DNA of 64,000 bases, from the NCBI RefSeq assembly GCF_009909185.1, contig NZ_JAAAMV010000009.1, forward strand, positions 62,001 through 126,000. The letters run 5' to 3'. The DNA is from Paenibacillus glycinis (GTDB lineage Bacteria > Bacillota > Bacilli > Paenibacillales > Paenibacillaceae). Shown here in pieces: positions 8,866 through 16,072 of the stretch. Made by a program: the position numbers and the translations under genes. The notes under the pieces are model-generated. The model was given only the letters and a program-made list of their open reading frames with translations, was not told where the DNA came from and made no database searches. Position 1 is the stretch's first letter, and every line of letters begins with the position of its first letter.

Positions 8866-10065
8866 ATGAGCGCACCGCAACAACCGGAAACGCTTCTCTG
8901 GACGACCGAGGAGCCGCAAAACCATCCGGACAGTCCGCTGTCCAAAGCCTTTGCCCAACCGCTGATGCTCGGTCTGTTTCTGCCGCTGCAGACGGGAGGG
9001 TGGTCGCAATCGACGCTGCCCCGGGGAACCGACTGGACGTTCGATTATAATGCAAAGCTGACGCGGCAGGCGGAGGACCTGGGCTTCGATATCGCGTTCG
9101 GTCTGTCCCAGTGGCTGCCCAAGGGCGGCTTCGGCGGAGAATCCCATTACCGGGAAAACTTCCTGGATCCGTTCGTATCGGCGGTCGCGCTTGCTTCGGT
9201 CACGCGCCGGATCCTGCTGATGGGCACGATCCACGTGCTGTACGGTCCATGGCATCCGATGCATCTCGCGCGTTTCCTGGCGACGGCCGATCATATCTCG
9301 CAGGGCCGCTTCGGGGCGAACATCGTCACGGGCTACGCGGAGAACGAGCCGCGGATGTTCGGTTTGACCAGGGCGGATCACGATCAGCGCTATGCCAAAT
9401 CGGCCGAATTCACCCGCATCTGCAACGCGCTGTGGTCAGGCGTCGACAACCTGACCTATAACGGCGAGTTCTACGCTCTCGAGGATGCCTACGTCTCGCC
9501 CCGTCCGCTGTACGGACGTCCCGTGCTGGCGACGGCGTCCGGCTCGCCGGCCGGCTTCGACTATGCGTCGCGGTATTCGGACATCGTGTTCGTCTCCAGT
9601 CCGGCCGGGGAAAAGCTGGCCGACGCGCTTCCCAAGCTTCCCGCGCATGTCGCGCAGGTCAAGGACGCCGCGGCGGCGCGCGGCCGCCAAGTGCGCGTGA
9701 TCATTAACCCGACCATCATCGTGCGGCCGACGCGGGAAGAAGCGTTCGCCTACTACCAGGCGATCATGGACCATGCCGATCTCGGCTCGATCCGCAGCTT
9801 CTCCTCGCGGCATGCCGCCGGCGACAGCCAGTCTTGGCTGGAGCATTCGGCCAGGGGCCGCGCCGTCGGCGGGCATCTGCATATCATCGGATCGCCCGAG
9901 GAAGTCGCGGAGCAGTTGAAGCAGCTGCACGCGACGGGCATCGACGGCATTCAGATCACGTTCTACGATTACGAGCCGGAGCTTGCTTACTTCGGGGAGA
10001 GCGTCATTCCGCTGCTGGAGCAAGCCGGACTTCGGCTGCCGATCTCGCCGGACGCTCAATCGTAA
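8866..10065 (+). CDS. LLM-class flavin-dependent monooxygenase (RutA/SfnG/SsuD-like)
   Basis: This 399-residue luciferase-like TIM-barrel protein has FLPLQTGGWSQ at the first strand, RQAEDLGFDIAFGLS, GGFGGESHYRENFLDPF, HISQGRFGANIVTG and DGIQITFYDYEPE near the C-terminus. These resemble the RutA/dimethylsulfone/alkanesulfonate monooxygenase branch, which uses reduced FMN and O2; RutA cleaves a pyrimidine ring. No flavin reductase gene is visible in the window, so FMNH2 must come from elsewhere. The gene ends the island and is followed by a strong terminator at 10150. A TAGGAG ribosome binding site supports the start. Oxygenation of the decarboxylated ring is the inferred role. Confidence 0.88.
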   Translation: MSAPQQPETLLWTTEEPQNHPDSPLSKAFAQPLMLGLFLPLQTGGWSQSTLPRGTDWTFDYNAKLTRQAEDLGFDIAFGLSQWLPKGGFGGESHYRENFLDPFVSAVALASVTRRILLMGTIHVLYGPWHPMHLARFLATADHISQGRFGANIVTGYAENEPRMFGLTRADHDQRYAKSAEFTRICNALWSGVDNLTYNGEFYALEDAYVSPRPLYGRPVLATASGSPAGFDYASRYSDIVFVSSPAGEKLADALPKLPAHVAQVKDAAAARGRQVRVIINPTIIVRPTREEAFAYYQAIMDHADLGSIRSFSSRHAAGDSQSWLEHSARGRAVGGHLHIIGSPEEVAEQLKQLHATGIDGIQITFYDYEPELAYFGESVIPLLEQAGLRLPISPDAQS

Positions 10066-10149
10066 TTGACTTTGTCCTCGACGCAGGGTTGGACCGTTAA
10101 CGGCGGTCATGAAATGTTAACGCGGCTGTAAAGGCAGCGAAGCGAACTG

Positions 10150-10202
10150 AACTGCACCTCTAATGCTAGGTATCGTCTAGCCGTTGGAGGTGCAGTTTTT
10201 TT
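10150..10202 (+). terminator. two-tier intrinsic terminator closing the catabolic island
   Basis: AACTGCACCTC (10150-10160) pairs with GAGGTGCAGTT (10187-10197). An inner stem GCTAG/CTAGC (10165-10169 and 10177-10181) lies inside, and a T-run follows. It lies 85 bases after the LLM oxygenase stop. Confidence 0.85.
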
Positions 10203-10215
10203 GCGGCTGCCTTGA

Positions 10216-10431
10216 ATAGACTGTTCATCGAATGGCATTCGGTGGGCAGACAATCGCGATAATTTGCTGCTGAACATTTTATTAAAAGCCATAACGCCAG
10301 TTTTTGACGTCGTGAACGCAAAATTTAATACGTTTGATGCAATGGAAAAAGACAGCATGAATATTCAAGTTCAATGGGAAGAGGATGATAAAGTATTCCG
10401 TGATGTTATCGAGATTCGAGGGGGACGATGA
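10216..10431 (+). pseudogene. AT-rich orphan coding remnant of unknown origin
   Basis: A 71-codon frame with no usable start codon is open from 10216 to the TGA at 10429-10431. Its conceptual product (NLLLNILLKAITPVFDVVNAK, then acidic MNIQVQWEEDDKVFRDV) looks protein-like, and its base composition is clearly more AT-rich than the flanking genes. It has no upstream ribosome binding site because it begins just after the terminator. I interpret it as the 3' end of a gene lost by rearrangement. No family recognised. A small hairpin GGCATCC/GGATGCC follows at 10462-10485. Confidence 0.35.
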
Positions 10432-10513
10432 CATCAACTCGCGCCAACATTCAAGCATCGAGGCATCCGGCAGAAATAGGATGCCTATTCGCGTTTATGG
10501 ACAGGACGATCAT

Positions 10514-11419
10514 TTACGTATTCAGCATGATCGCCGGCGCGGTCCGCGCCGTTCGTTCGATCACTCTCCGGATGGCCGCCGCAACCCGGTCGGGACGATC
10601 TTCTTGCACGTAATGCGAGGCGTCTTCGAGCGCTTCCGTTTCATGCAGCTTGAGGTATCGCTGCCATTTCTCCATCTCGGAGGCCGGAAATCCGGCGCTG
10701 TCTTTCAGGCCCCACAGGATTTGCGCCGGTAAATCATTCAGCGCGGGCAGGTTTGATTCAATCTCCGCGAGCCAAGGCCGTGCTTTCCGAATGTACCGGG
10801 GGAAAATCCATGTCGGTTTTCGGGATTGCGGCGTAGGGAACGGGTCGGTGTAGGCTTTTCTCAATTGAGACGTGACGTTCTCCGTATGAAATATCCCATG
10901 CGGAACGATTTTGCTGGCGAAGAAGTTCCGCCTGGTCTGGAGCCAGTAGCCCAGCGGCCATCCTCCCATGGCCAAGGAAAACATCTTCATCGCCGGCAGC
11001 GTCGCCGGCCACGCCCACGTATTCATCAGCACCAGACCGCGCAGGTTATCCCGGTTCCGCACCGCGTAGTGCAATCCGATCGGTCCGCCCCAGTCCTGGA
11101 CGACGAGCACGAAATCCGTCAGCTCCAGCCGGCGGATAAACGCCATGACGGCTTCCGCGTGCTCTTGCGGCGTAAACCCGTACTTGGACGGAGCCTTGGA
11201 CATTCCCATCCCCGGATAATCCAGCGCGACAAGACGGCATTCGCCGCGTAGTTCCCGGATGACATCGCGATAAAGGTACGACCATGTAGGATTCCCATGA
11301 AGGAGCAACACCGTCGGTCCTTGTCCTTCGTCGATGTAATGCAAGTATCCGTCCCGATAGGGCATCCAGCGATCCTCGAACGGATACTCCGCCGAATCTA
11401 CTTCAAACGTTCTTTTCAT
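10514..11419 (-). CDS. haloalkane dehalogenase-like alpha/beta hydrolase
   Basis: This 301-residue cytoplasmic alpha/beta hydrolase has the oxyanion/halide motif HGNPTWSYLYR and the nucleophile elbow VQDWGGPIG. There Asp replaces the Ser of esterases and is followed by Trp, as in haloalkane dehalogenases. The catalytic His lies in DASHYVQED near the C-terminus. These residues favour hydrolytic dehalogenation, although related enzymes also act as epoxide or lactone hydrolases. I start at 11419, preceded on the minus strand by AGAGG; an upstream in-frame ATG at 11452 has no ribosome binding site. It is transcribed divergently from an HxlR regulator that probably controls it. Confidence 0.87.
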   Translation of the reverse strand: MKRTFEVDSAEYPFEDRWMPYRDGYLHYIDEGQGPTVLLLHGNPTWSYLYRDVIRELRGECRLVALDYPGMGMSKAPSKYGFTPQEHAEAVMAFIRRLELTDFVLVVQDWGGPIGLHYAVRNRDNLRGLVLMNTWAWPATLPAMKMFSLAMGGWPLGYWLQTRRNFFASKIVPHGIFHTENVTSQLRKAYTDPFPTPQSRKPTWIFPRYIRKARPWLAEIESNLPALNDLPAQILWGLKDSAGFPASEMEKWQRYLKLHETEALEDASHYVQEDRPDRVAAAIRRVIERTARTAPAIMLNT

Positions 11420-11476
11420 GCTTGTCGCCTCTGCTTTCCTTAATGCTCCCATAATATTCCTGACTTGTTCCCAATC

Positions 11477-11493
11477 GTACCGGAATGTGGTAC
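11477..11493. promoter_or_regulatory. candidate HxlR operator in the divergent promoter region
   Basis: GTACC (11477-11481) and GGTAC (11489-11493) form an inverted repeat spaced by seven bases, midway between the divergent hydrolase and HxlR genes. Position and symmetry suggest a regulator binding site. Binding by this HxlR is an inference. Confidence 0.45.
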
Positions 11494-11555
11494 ATTTGAA
11501 AAGTAGTTACATTCAAGTGCAATAGTTTCAAAAAATGAAGCATGGAGGGTTACCG

Positions 11556-11918
11556 ATGATCAGTCCAACCTGCCCAGGCGCGATCGAACCGATCTTGACC
11601 ATCTTGGACGGCAAGTGGAGCCTGCTTCTCTTGCGCGAATTGTTTAACGGCACCAAGCGCTTCGGCGAATTGCGCCGTGCGCTGCATCCGATCAGCCCGA
11701 AGACGCTGACGGACCGATTGCGCATGCTGGAAGAAAACGGAATCGTGACGCGCACATTATATCCAGGCGTGCCGCTGCATGTGGAATACGAGCTGACCGA
11801 ACGCGGAACGCACCTGCAGCCGATTTTTGCCGCCATGTGGGATTGGGTTCAAGCGTACGGCTCATGTCCGCGCCAGGAGACGGACGCCCAGGGGCAAGCA
11901 GCCGAAGCGGCGATGTGA
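11556..11918 (+). CDS. HxlR-family transcriptional regulator
   Basis: This 120-residue winged-helix protein has the typical HxlR core: CPGAIEPILTILDGKWSLLLLRELF, then RFGELRRALHPISPKTLTDRLRMLEENGIV (recognition helix and wing), then VEYELTERG. The conserved Cys before the first helix is present and serves as a redox or electrophile sensor in YodB/HypR-type members. The ATG at 11556 is preferred over 11535 because GGAGGG lies just upstream. It is divergent to the dehalogenase-like gene and probably represses it. Confidence 0.9.
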   Translation: MISPTCPGAIEPILTILDGKWSLLLLRELFNGTKRFGELRRALHPISPKTLTDRLRMLEENGIVTRTLYPGVPLHVEYELTERGTHLQPIFAAMWDWVQAYGSCPRQETDAQGQAAEAAM

Positions 11919-11976
11919 TCGCGCGGGCTGCGGCACGGCGAGCGGGGCAGAGGACGGATAACGGCAGAAAAGCAAA

Positions 11977-12006
11977 AAACTCGCCAACCTGCGGCGAGTT
12001 TTTCGC
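11977..12006 (+). terminator. intrinsic terminator after the HxlR gene
   Basis: AAACTCGCC (11977-11985) pairs with GGCGAGTTT (11993-12001), followed by T-rich DNA. The A-run on the left lets it also serve the convergent SDR gene. Confidence 0.8.
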
Positions 12007-12076
12007 TTTTCTTTTTTGTTTTACCGGTTTTGTTTTACCGTTTTTGCTTGATCATTTTGCCGAAGCAATCGCTCGG

Positions 12077-12838
12077 TTATTCGACGGCGCTTTTCGTCGC
12101 CTCGTAAATCTTTCGGGCATACTCGTCGATATCGTCTCGCGACATGCGCAAGCGGTCGACGGAAGTGCCGTATCCGATCTCCGCTTTCCCCGCGGCCAGT
12201 CCTTCGAAAATGCCGTCCGCGAAGGCGTCCAGCGGTTCTCCGTGGATATGCAGCCCCGATCCGCCCAGATTCGTGTTCACCGCCGGCGGAGCGACTTCGA
12301 CGACTTCCACGGACGTCCCGGAAAGTTGTAGGCGCAAGCTCATCGAAAAGGAATGCAGCGCCGCTTTCGTCGCCGAATAGATCGGGGCGATCGCAAACGG
12401 GGTAAACGCGAGGCCGGAGGTGACGTTAATGATCGCCGCTTCCGCTTTTGCCGCAAAGTAAGGCGCGAACAGCATGGCGAGATGGATTGGGGCTTCGAGG
12501 TTGGTCGCGATTTCTTGGTTGAATTGCTGCCAATCGTTCTTCGCCTCCGCCTTCAACACGTTAAAGCGCTGTTGGATTCCGGCGTTGTTCACGAGCGCGT
12601 TCACGTTCGGATAGTTCGTCGTTACCCAATCGAATAAGGCCGCGCGCTCGGATTCGATCGTCAAATCGCTCACGCGGGTAATCAAGCCGGGGAGCCGTTC
12701 TTTCGCTTGCTCCAGTATTTCCTCGCGTCGTCCGGTTACGATGACCGTACTTCCCGCGTTGACAAAGCGCTCCGCGAAAGCAAGTCCGATTCCGGCGCCG
12801 CCGCCCGTGATGAGTATCGTATTTCCCGTAAGTTTCAT
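12077..12838 (-). CDS. SDR-family oxidoreductase (DltE-like)
   Basis: This 253-residue classical short-chain dehydrogenase has the cofactor motif TGGGAGIG at residues ~11-18, NNAG at ~88, a catalytic Ser in VTSGLAF and YSATK (YxxxK). It resembles the DltE/YdeN-like subgroup of NAD(P)H-dependent oxidoreductases of unknown physiological substrate. It lies 45 bases downstream of a MerR regulator on the same strand, so both are probably transcribed from the MerR-type promoter at 13319-13349. Confidence 0.9.
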   Translation of the reverse strand: MKLTGNTILITGGGAGIGLAFAERFVNAGSTVIVTGRREEILEQAKERLPGLITRVSDLTIESERAALFDWVTTNYPNVNALVNNAGIQQRFNVLKAEAKNDWQQFNQEIATNLEAPIHLAMLFAPYFAAKAEAAIINVTSGLAFTPFAIAPIYSATKAALHSFSMSLRLQLSGTSVEVVEVAPPAVNTNLGGSGLHIHGEPLDAFADGIFEGLAAGKAEIGYGTSVDRLRMSRDDIDEYARKIYEATKSAVE

Positions 12839-12883
12839 GCGGGTTCCTCTTTCCGTGTTTTGTTTTCCAGCGCTTCTATCAGC

Positions 12884-13276
12884 TTAGCATTCTTCGTTTC
12901 CTTGCTGGGCGCGATGCTGGGTGCGATTGGTATAACGCGCGATTTTTTTGTCGATGCCTTTCAGCGATTCCGTCATCAGCGCAATTTCGGCCAGCACGGC
13001 TTGCTTGTGCTTCTTCATCATGTCAAGCCGTTGTTCGATGGTGCGATCGCCTTCCCCGACCCAGTCTACGTACTGCTTGATCACGCTAATGGGCATATGC
13101 GTGTTTTTCAAGTAGATAACGATGCCGAGCAGCGTGAGATGATCTTCCGAAAATAATCGCCTTCCCGCCTCGTCGCGCGCGAGGTGCGGAAGCAGTCCTT
13201 TTTTTTCATAATAACGCAGCGTGGATTCGGGAACGTTCAATCTAGCCGAAGCTTCGCCGATCGAGTAATACTTCAT
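12884..13276 (-). CDS. MerR-family transcriptional regulator
   Basis: This 130-residue protein begins with the MerR helix-turn-helix (YYSIGEASARLNVPESTLRYYEKKGLLPHLARDEAGRRLFSEDHL, described here in parts), followed by a dimerisation coiled coil ending in a short C-terminus. It belongs to the small YyaN/AdhR-like subgroup that senses aldehydes or electrophiles; that role is inferred. A GGAGG site sits seven bases before the ATG. Its promoter has the stretched 19-bp spacer and dyad expected for MerR activators. It heads an operon with the SDR gene. Confidence 0.92.
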   Translation of the reverse strand: MKYYSIGEASARLNVPESTLRYYEKKGLLPHLARDEAGRRLFSEDHLTLLGIVIYLKNTHMPISVIKQYVDWVGEGDRTIEQRLDMMKKHKQAVLAEIALMTESLKGIDKKIARYTNRTQHRAQQGNEEC

Positions 13277-13318
13277 CCGGAGGCCTCCAAGAGATAAGCT
13301 TTCATTGCCGACAAGACT

Positions 13319-13349
13319 AGCATACGACTTAAACCGCGGTTTAAGTCAA
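13319..13349 (-). promoter_or_regulatory. MerR-type promoter with 22-bp palindrome in a 19-bp spacer
   Basis: On the minus strand, -35 TTGACT (13344-13349) and -10 TATGCT (13319-13324) are separated by 19 bp. The perfect palindrome GACTTAAACCGCGGTTTAAG plus TC spans 13326-13347. The long spacer and centred dyad are the signature of promoters activated by MerR proteins through DNA distortion. Confidence 0.8.
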
Positions 13350-13362
13350 CACCGAATTCGAA

Positions 13363-13617
13363 TCATCGGCCGCGGGGGGCGTTTTTTATCGAACGTCCCG
13401 TTCTTGCAGCAGACCGTTTCCGAGTATCTCGAACGGGAGCAACGGCGACAATGGACGGGAATGGAATATCGATCGGCCCGAAGGTTTTATCGTGGACCGT
13501 CAAAAAATCGTCATGCAGCTGAAGGATATGGCCGCGCACGATTCTGCCGTTCGATAGAAGAACGGTTATTTTGCGCAATAACGAAAAATAGTTTTCGAGC
13601 CGATCGGCCATTTTCAT
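13363..13617 (-). CDS. small protein with an LSm/SH3-like beta-barrel pattern, unknown function
   Basis: The 84-residue product has a short helix (RLENYFSLLRK) and then a five-strand alternating pattern: ITVLLSNGRIVRGHI, DDFLTVHD, IDIPFPSIVAV. This recalls small spore-associated barrel proteins of the DUF2642 kind. The C-terminus is basic (RKRSAARTGRSIKNAPRGR). A GGAGG site lies ~10 bases upstream on the minus strand. It is divergent to a second small protein of the same pattern at 13754. Family assignment is tentative. Confidence 0.5.
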   Translation of the reverse strand: MKMADRLENYFSLLRKITVLLSNGRIVRGHILQLHDDFLTVHDKTFGPIDIPFPSIVAVAPVRDTRKRSAARTGRSIKNAPRGR

Positions 13618-13753
13618 TGGAACCCTGCCTCCGATCTGCCGGATCCGCCGCTTGCAGGAGGAACCCCGCTTAAAATAGATAGTTTAATAGACTAGAACAT
13701 GCGCATTTCGAAATTAATATAGTATCCTATTCACACCAATAGGAGGGACTAGC

Positions 13754-13936
13754 ATGGAATATATCCGAGAGCTGTTAATACTTCGCGCGGCTTCGTTATC
13801 GCCCGTACAGGTCGTGCTTGACGGAGGCGTGATGCTGTTGGGGACCGTGGCATTCGTCAACGATAACGCGGTCGCGATATCAAGCGGGATCGGACTGAGA
13901 GTCATCGCGATCAATAAAATCGTCTCCGTGACTTAA
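13754..13936 (+). CDS. 60-residue small beta-barrel-like protein, unknown function
   Basis: A GGAGGG ribosome binding site at correct spacing supports this small gene. The product has a short N-terminal helix (MEYIRELLILRAASL) and then strands VQVVLDGGVMLLGTVAFV, NAVAISSGIGLRVIAI and IVSV. That is an LSm-like layout similar to the divergent neighbour at 13363 and to products at 36206 and 62932. It could be a spore or DNA/RNA-associated structural protein; nothing more specific can be said. Confidence 0.6.
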   Translation: MEYIRELLILRAASLSPVQVVLDGGVMLLGTVAFVNDNAVAISSGIGLRVIAINKIVSVT

Positions 13937-14090
13937 TGCGATGTCAAACGAAGATTTGCGGCAGCAAGGAATGCGATGGAGACCGATTCGATGGCATCAT
14001 AATGGAGTATATGATGATCCGCGCCATTATGAAGCGGCGTTCTTGAAGCGCAAACTACGGATAACTCTCGGGTAAATTACTTATTTTCGA

Positions 14091-14113
14091 GGCGCCGATG
14101 CGGCGCTTTTTTT
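14091..14113 (+). terminator. intrinsic terminator
   Basis: GCGCC (14092-14096) pairs with GGCGC (14102-14106), followed by seven T residues. It lies 155 bases after the small gene ending at 13936. The intervening stretch shows no other convincing gene. Confidence 0.75.
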
Positions 14114-14241
14114 CTGGATCGAAGGGCCGGACATGGAGTAATAAACGGTTATAGCCATTCTTTCACTTGCCCGGGCATGGCTTCGCATGCGTTAATATAG
14201 ATGTCGGGCCGACGAAATCTTGGCGAAAGGAGCTGATTCAG

Positions 14242-14274
14242 TTGATCAAGCATACGGAGGTGCTTTTCGCCTAA
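14242..14274 (+). CDS. possible 10-residue leader peptide
   Basis: GAAAGGAG (14225-14232) stands nine bases before TTG, which opens the frame MIKHTEVLFA and ends at TAA 14272-14274. The 3' end of this frame forms one arm of a 9-bp hairpin (14262-14270 with 14277-14285), immediately followed by a terminator. The arrangement resembles an attenuator leader, but the peptide has no run of one amino acid and no conservation can be checked here. Confidence 0.25.
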   Translation: MIKHTEVLFA

Positions 14275-14294
14275 TAGCGGAAAGCGCCATGCGG

Positions 14295-14319
14295 AGGGGG
14301 GCCTTGCGGCCTCCCTTTT
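14295..14319 (+). terminator. terminator or attenuator hairpin behind the short leader frame
   Basis: A nine-pair stem (14295-14303 with 14308-14316, one G-T pair) with loop TTGC is followed by TTTT. It is 170 bases upstream of the CD3324-like gene. The rest of 14320-14430 holds AT-containing promoter-like sequence but nothing definite. Confidence 0.6.
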
Positions 14320-14488
14320 ATAACATGGAACGGATGACGGAATGAACCGTTTTCACGTATACTGATTTGAGAAGCGCGATGTTGCCGCATGATCGTGCTT
14401 TTTCCAATTTGACGAGAGGGGGAAGGAAACGTGAACAAATCGATATCCGAAGGCGATGTTGGGGCCCACACGATTAAGGAGGTTTGCG

Positions 14489-14836
14489 TTGAATTACAAA
14501 AACGGAAAAGATGTGCTTCCCCCTAGACTATTGGAGGAGCTTCAACGCTATATTCAAGGAGAACTGCTCTATATCCCGAAGCCGCAAAGCGAGCGCGCCG
14601 CCTGGGGCGAAAAGAGCGGATCGCGCGTCATGATCGAGCGCCGCAACGAAGAGATCTTCCGGCATTACGAGGACGGAAGAACAGTCCCCGAGTTGGAACG
14701 GGAGTACCATTTGTCCGGCGAAAGCATTCGGAAAATTATCGTCAAGCTGCGCAGCGCCGCGGCGTTCGCCCTAAACGCGCCCGATACCGTTGACAAGGCT
14801 GACGCATACGAGCCTGTCCGGGCCGGTAAACGTTGA
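14489..14836 (+). CDS. CD3324-family protein with a Mor-like helix-turn-helix
   Basis: The 115-residue product opens with NYKNGKDVLPPRLLEELQRYIQGELLYIPK and has WGEKSGSR and a C-terminal LEREYHLSGESIRKIIVKLR helix-turn-helix. This is the layout of CD3324-family proteins found in Clostridia and Paenibacilli; their function is unknown, though the HTH suggests DNA binding. I use the TTG at 14489 because AAGGAGG lies six bases upstream and the family begins with (M)NYKNGKDVLP; the in-frame ATG at 14456 lacks a site. A 31-codon upstream frame with its own ribosome binding site (GTG 14431 to TAG 14526) overlaps the start and may couple translation. Confidence 0.8.
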   Translation: MNYKNGKDVLPPRLLEELQRYIQGELLYIPKPQSERAAWGEKSGSRVMIERRNEEIFRHYEDGRTVPELEREYHLSGESIRKIIVKLRSAAAFALNAPDTVDKADAYEPVRAGKR

Positions 14837-14957
14837 AGCCAGGCCAACCGGAACGAGGCAAAGGCCAAACGGACGGTGCGTATCGCTATCGCGAGTTCGT
14901 CGGTTAGCTTAAGCGCCTCTTGCGGAGCAGCGTATGATCGCATATAGGAAGCATCTA

Positions 14958-14986
14958 ATAGGCCGCTGAATGCCTCAGCGGTCTAT
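14958..14986. terminator. bidirectional hairpin between convergent genes
   Basis: ATAGGCCGCTGA (14958-14969) pairs with TCAGCGGTCTAT (14975-14986). It lies between the convergent CD3324-like and LysR genes. The T-run is weak on the + strand. Confidence 0.6.
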
Positions 14987-15018
14987 TTGCCGTCTGCAAG
15001 GCGAGCGTCGCGATACGC

Positions 15019-15897
15019 TCAGCGCTTCGGGGCAGCCGAAAGCTGCTTGATCGCCAGCTGACGATATAACTTGGAGCCGATGTCGGCAGAGCGCGCGGCG
15101 AGCACGATCGTGCGGCGCAATTCGGGTTCCGCGATAGGAACGGCGTGCAAGCCCAGCAGTTCCGCTTCCGCGCGGAACAATTCCGGCATCACGGTGATGC
15201 CGGTGCCAACGGCGACGTTGAACAGAAATTCAATGCTCTCGTCGACTTCGAGCTTGACTTCGGGGCGATACCCGTACTTCTCCGCAATCGCGCTGAACTT
15301 CGCGTGCGCCTCGCATTTCTGCGTCGCGAACACGAAATGCTCGTCTCTCAAGTCATCCAAACCGAGCGACTCTCGTCGTCCGAGACGATGGCCTTCCGGA
15401 AGCACGGCGATATAGGATTCGCTGAACAGCTTCTTGCTCCACAGCCGGCCTCGGACGAAGGCCGCATCCATCAAAGCGCCATCGAGATCGCCCTGCTGAA
15501 GGTCTTCCCGCAGCTCGGCCGACGTTTGCCGGATCCTGACCGTAATTTGATAACCGGAAGCCTGATAATCGCGAAGCCTTCCCGGAAGCACCTGCTTCAT
15601 GACGCTCGGAAGACTGCCGAGCGTATAACCCGGTTGGTCCGCGTATTGGCGCATCTCCGCTTCGATCGCATCAAGCGATTGCACGACGGGCGCGATCCGC
15701 TCGCCAAAGCGTCTGCCGGCATCCGTCAGTTCGACGCCCGCGGCGGTGCGGCGGAACAGCTCGACGTCGTAGGCGGCCTCCAGCTGCCGGATATGCTTGC
15801 TGATCGCCGGCTGAGTCAAGCTGAGTTTCTCGGCCGCTTTGGATAAGCTTTTCCATCGTGCGGCTTCCTTAAAGCTGCGGAACCATTCCACCTGCAT
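15019..15897 (-). CDS. LysR-family transcriptional regulator
   Basis: This 292-residue LTTR has an N-terminal winged helix (WFRSFKEAARWKSLSKAAEKLSLTQPAISKHIRQLE) and a periplasmic-binding-like effector domain from ~residue 90. It is divergent to a cupin gene at 16073, its probable target, with about 175 bases between the starts. The effector is unknown. Confidence 0.92.
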   Translation of the reverse strand: MQVEWFRSFKEAARWKSLSKAAEKLSLTQPAISKHIRQLEAAYDVELFRRTAAGVELTDAGRRFGERIAPVVQSLDAIEAEMRQYADQPGYTLGSLPSVMKQVLPGRLRDYQASGYQITVRIRQTSAELREDLQQGDLDGALMDAAFVRGRLWSKKLFSESYIAVLPEGHRLGRRESLGLDDLRDEHFVFATQKCEAHAKFSAIAEKYGYRPEVKLEVDESIEFLFNVAVGTGITVMPELFRAEAELLGLHAVPIAEPELRRTIVLAARSADIGSKLYRQLAIKQLSAAPKR

Positions 15898-16072
15898 CCT
15901 GCGATCCTCCCATTACGAATGGTAATACCCGTCCAACATAGCGGATGTTCCGTTACGGTACCAGTCGCGTTATTATCAAATGACTCGATCTTAACACAGC
16001 GACGGCGGATCGAGAAGCTGCAAGGATTGACAGCATTGGAAAAAAGATACGTTACAAAAAGGAGCATGCGCA

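Noticed and set aside
7372-9381. 669-codon open frame on the minus strand (and a 617-codon one at 5631-7484)
   Set aside because: Both lie antisense to well-recognised genes, have Arg/His/Gln-rich shadow composition and no ribosome binding site; long antisense frames are expected in GC-rich DNA.
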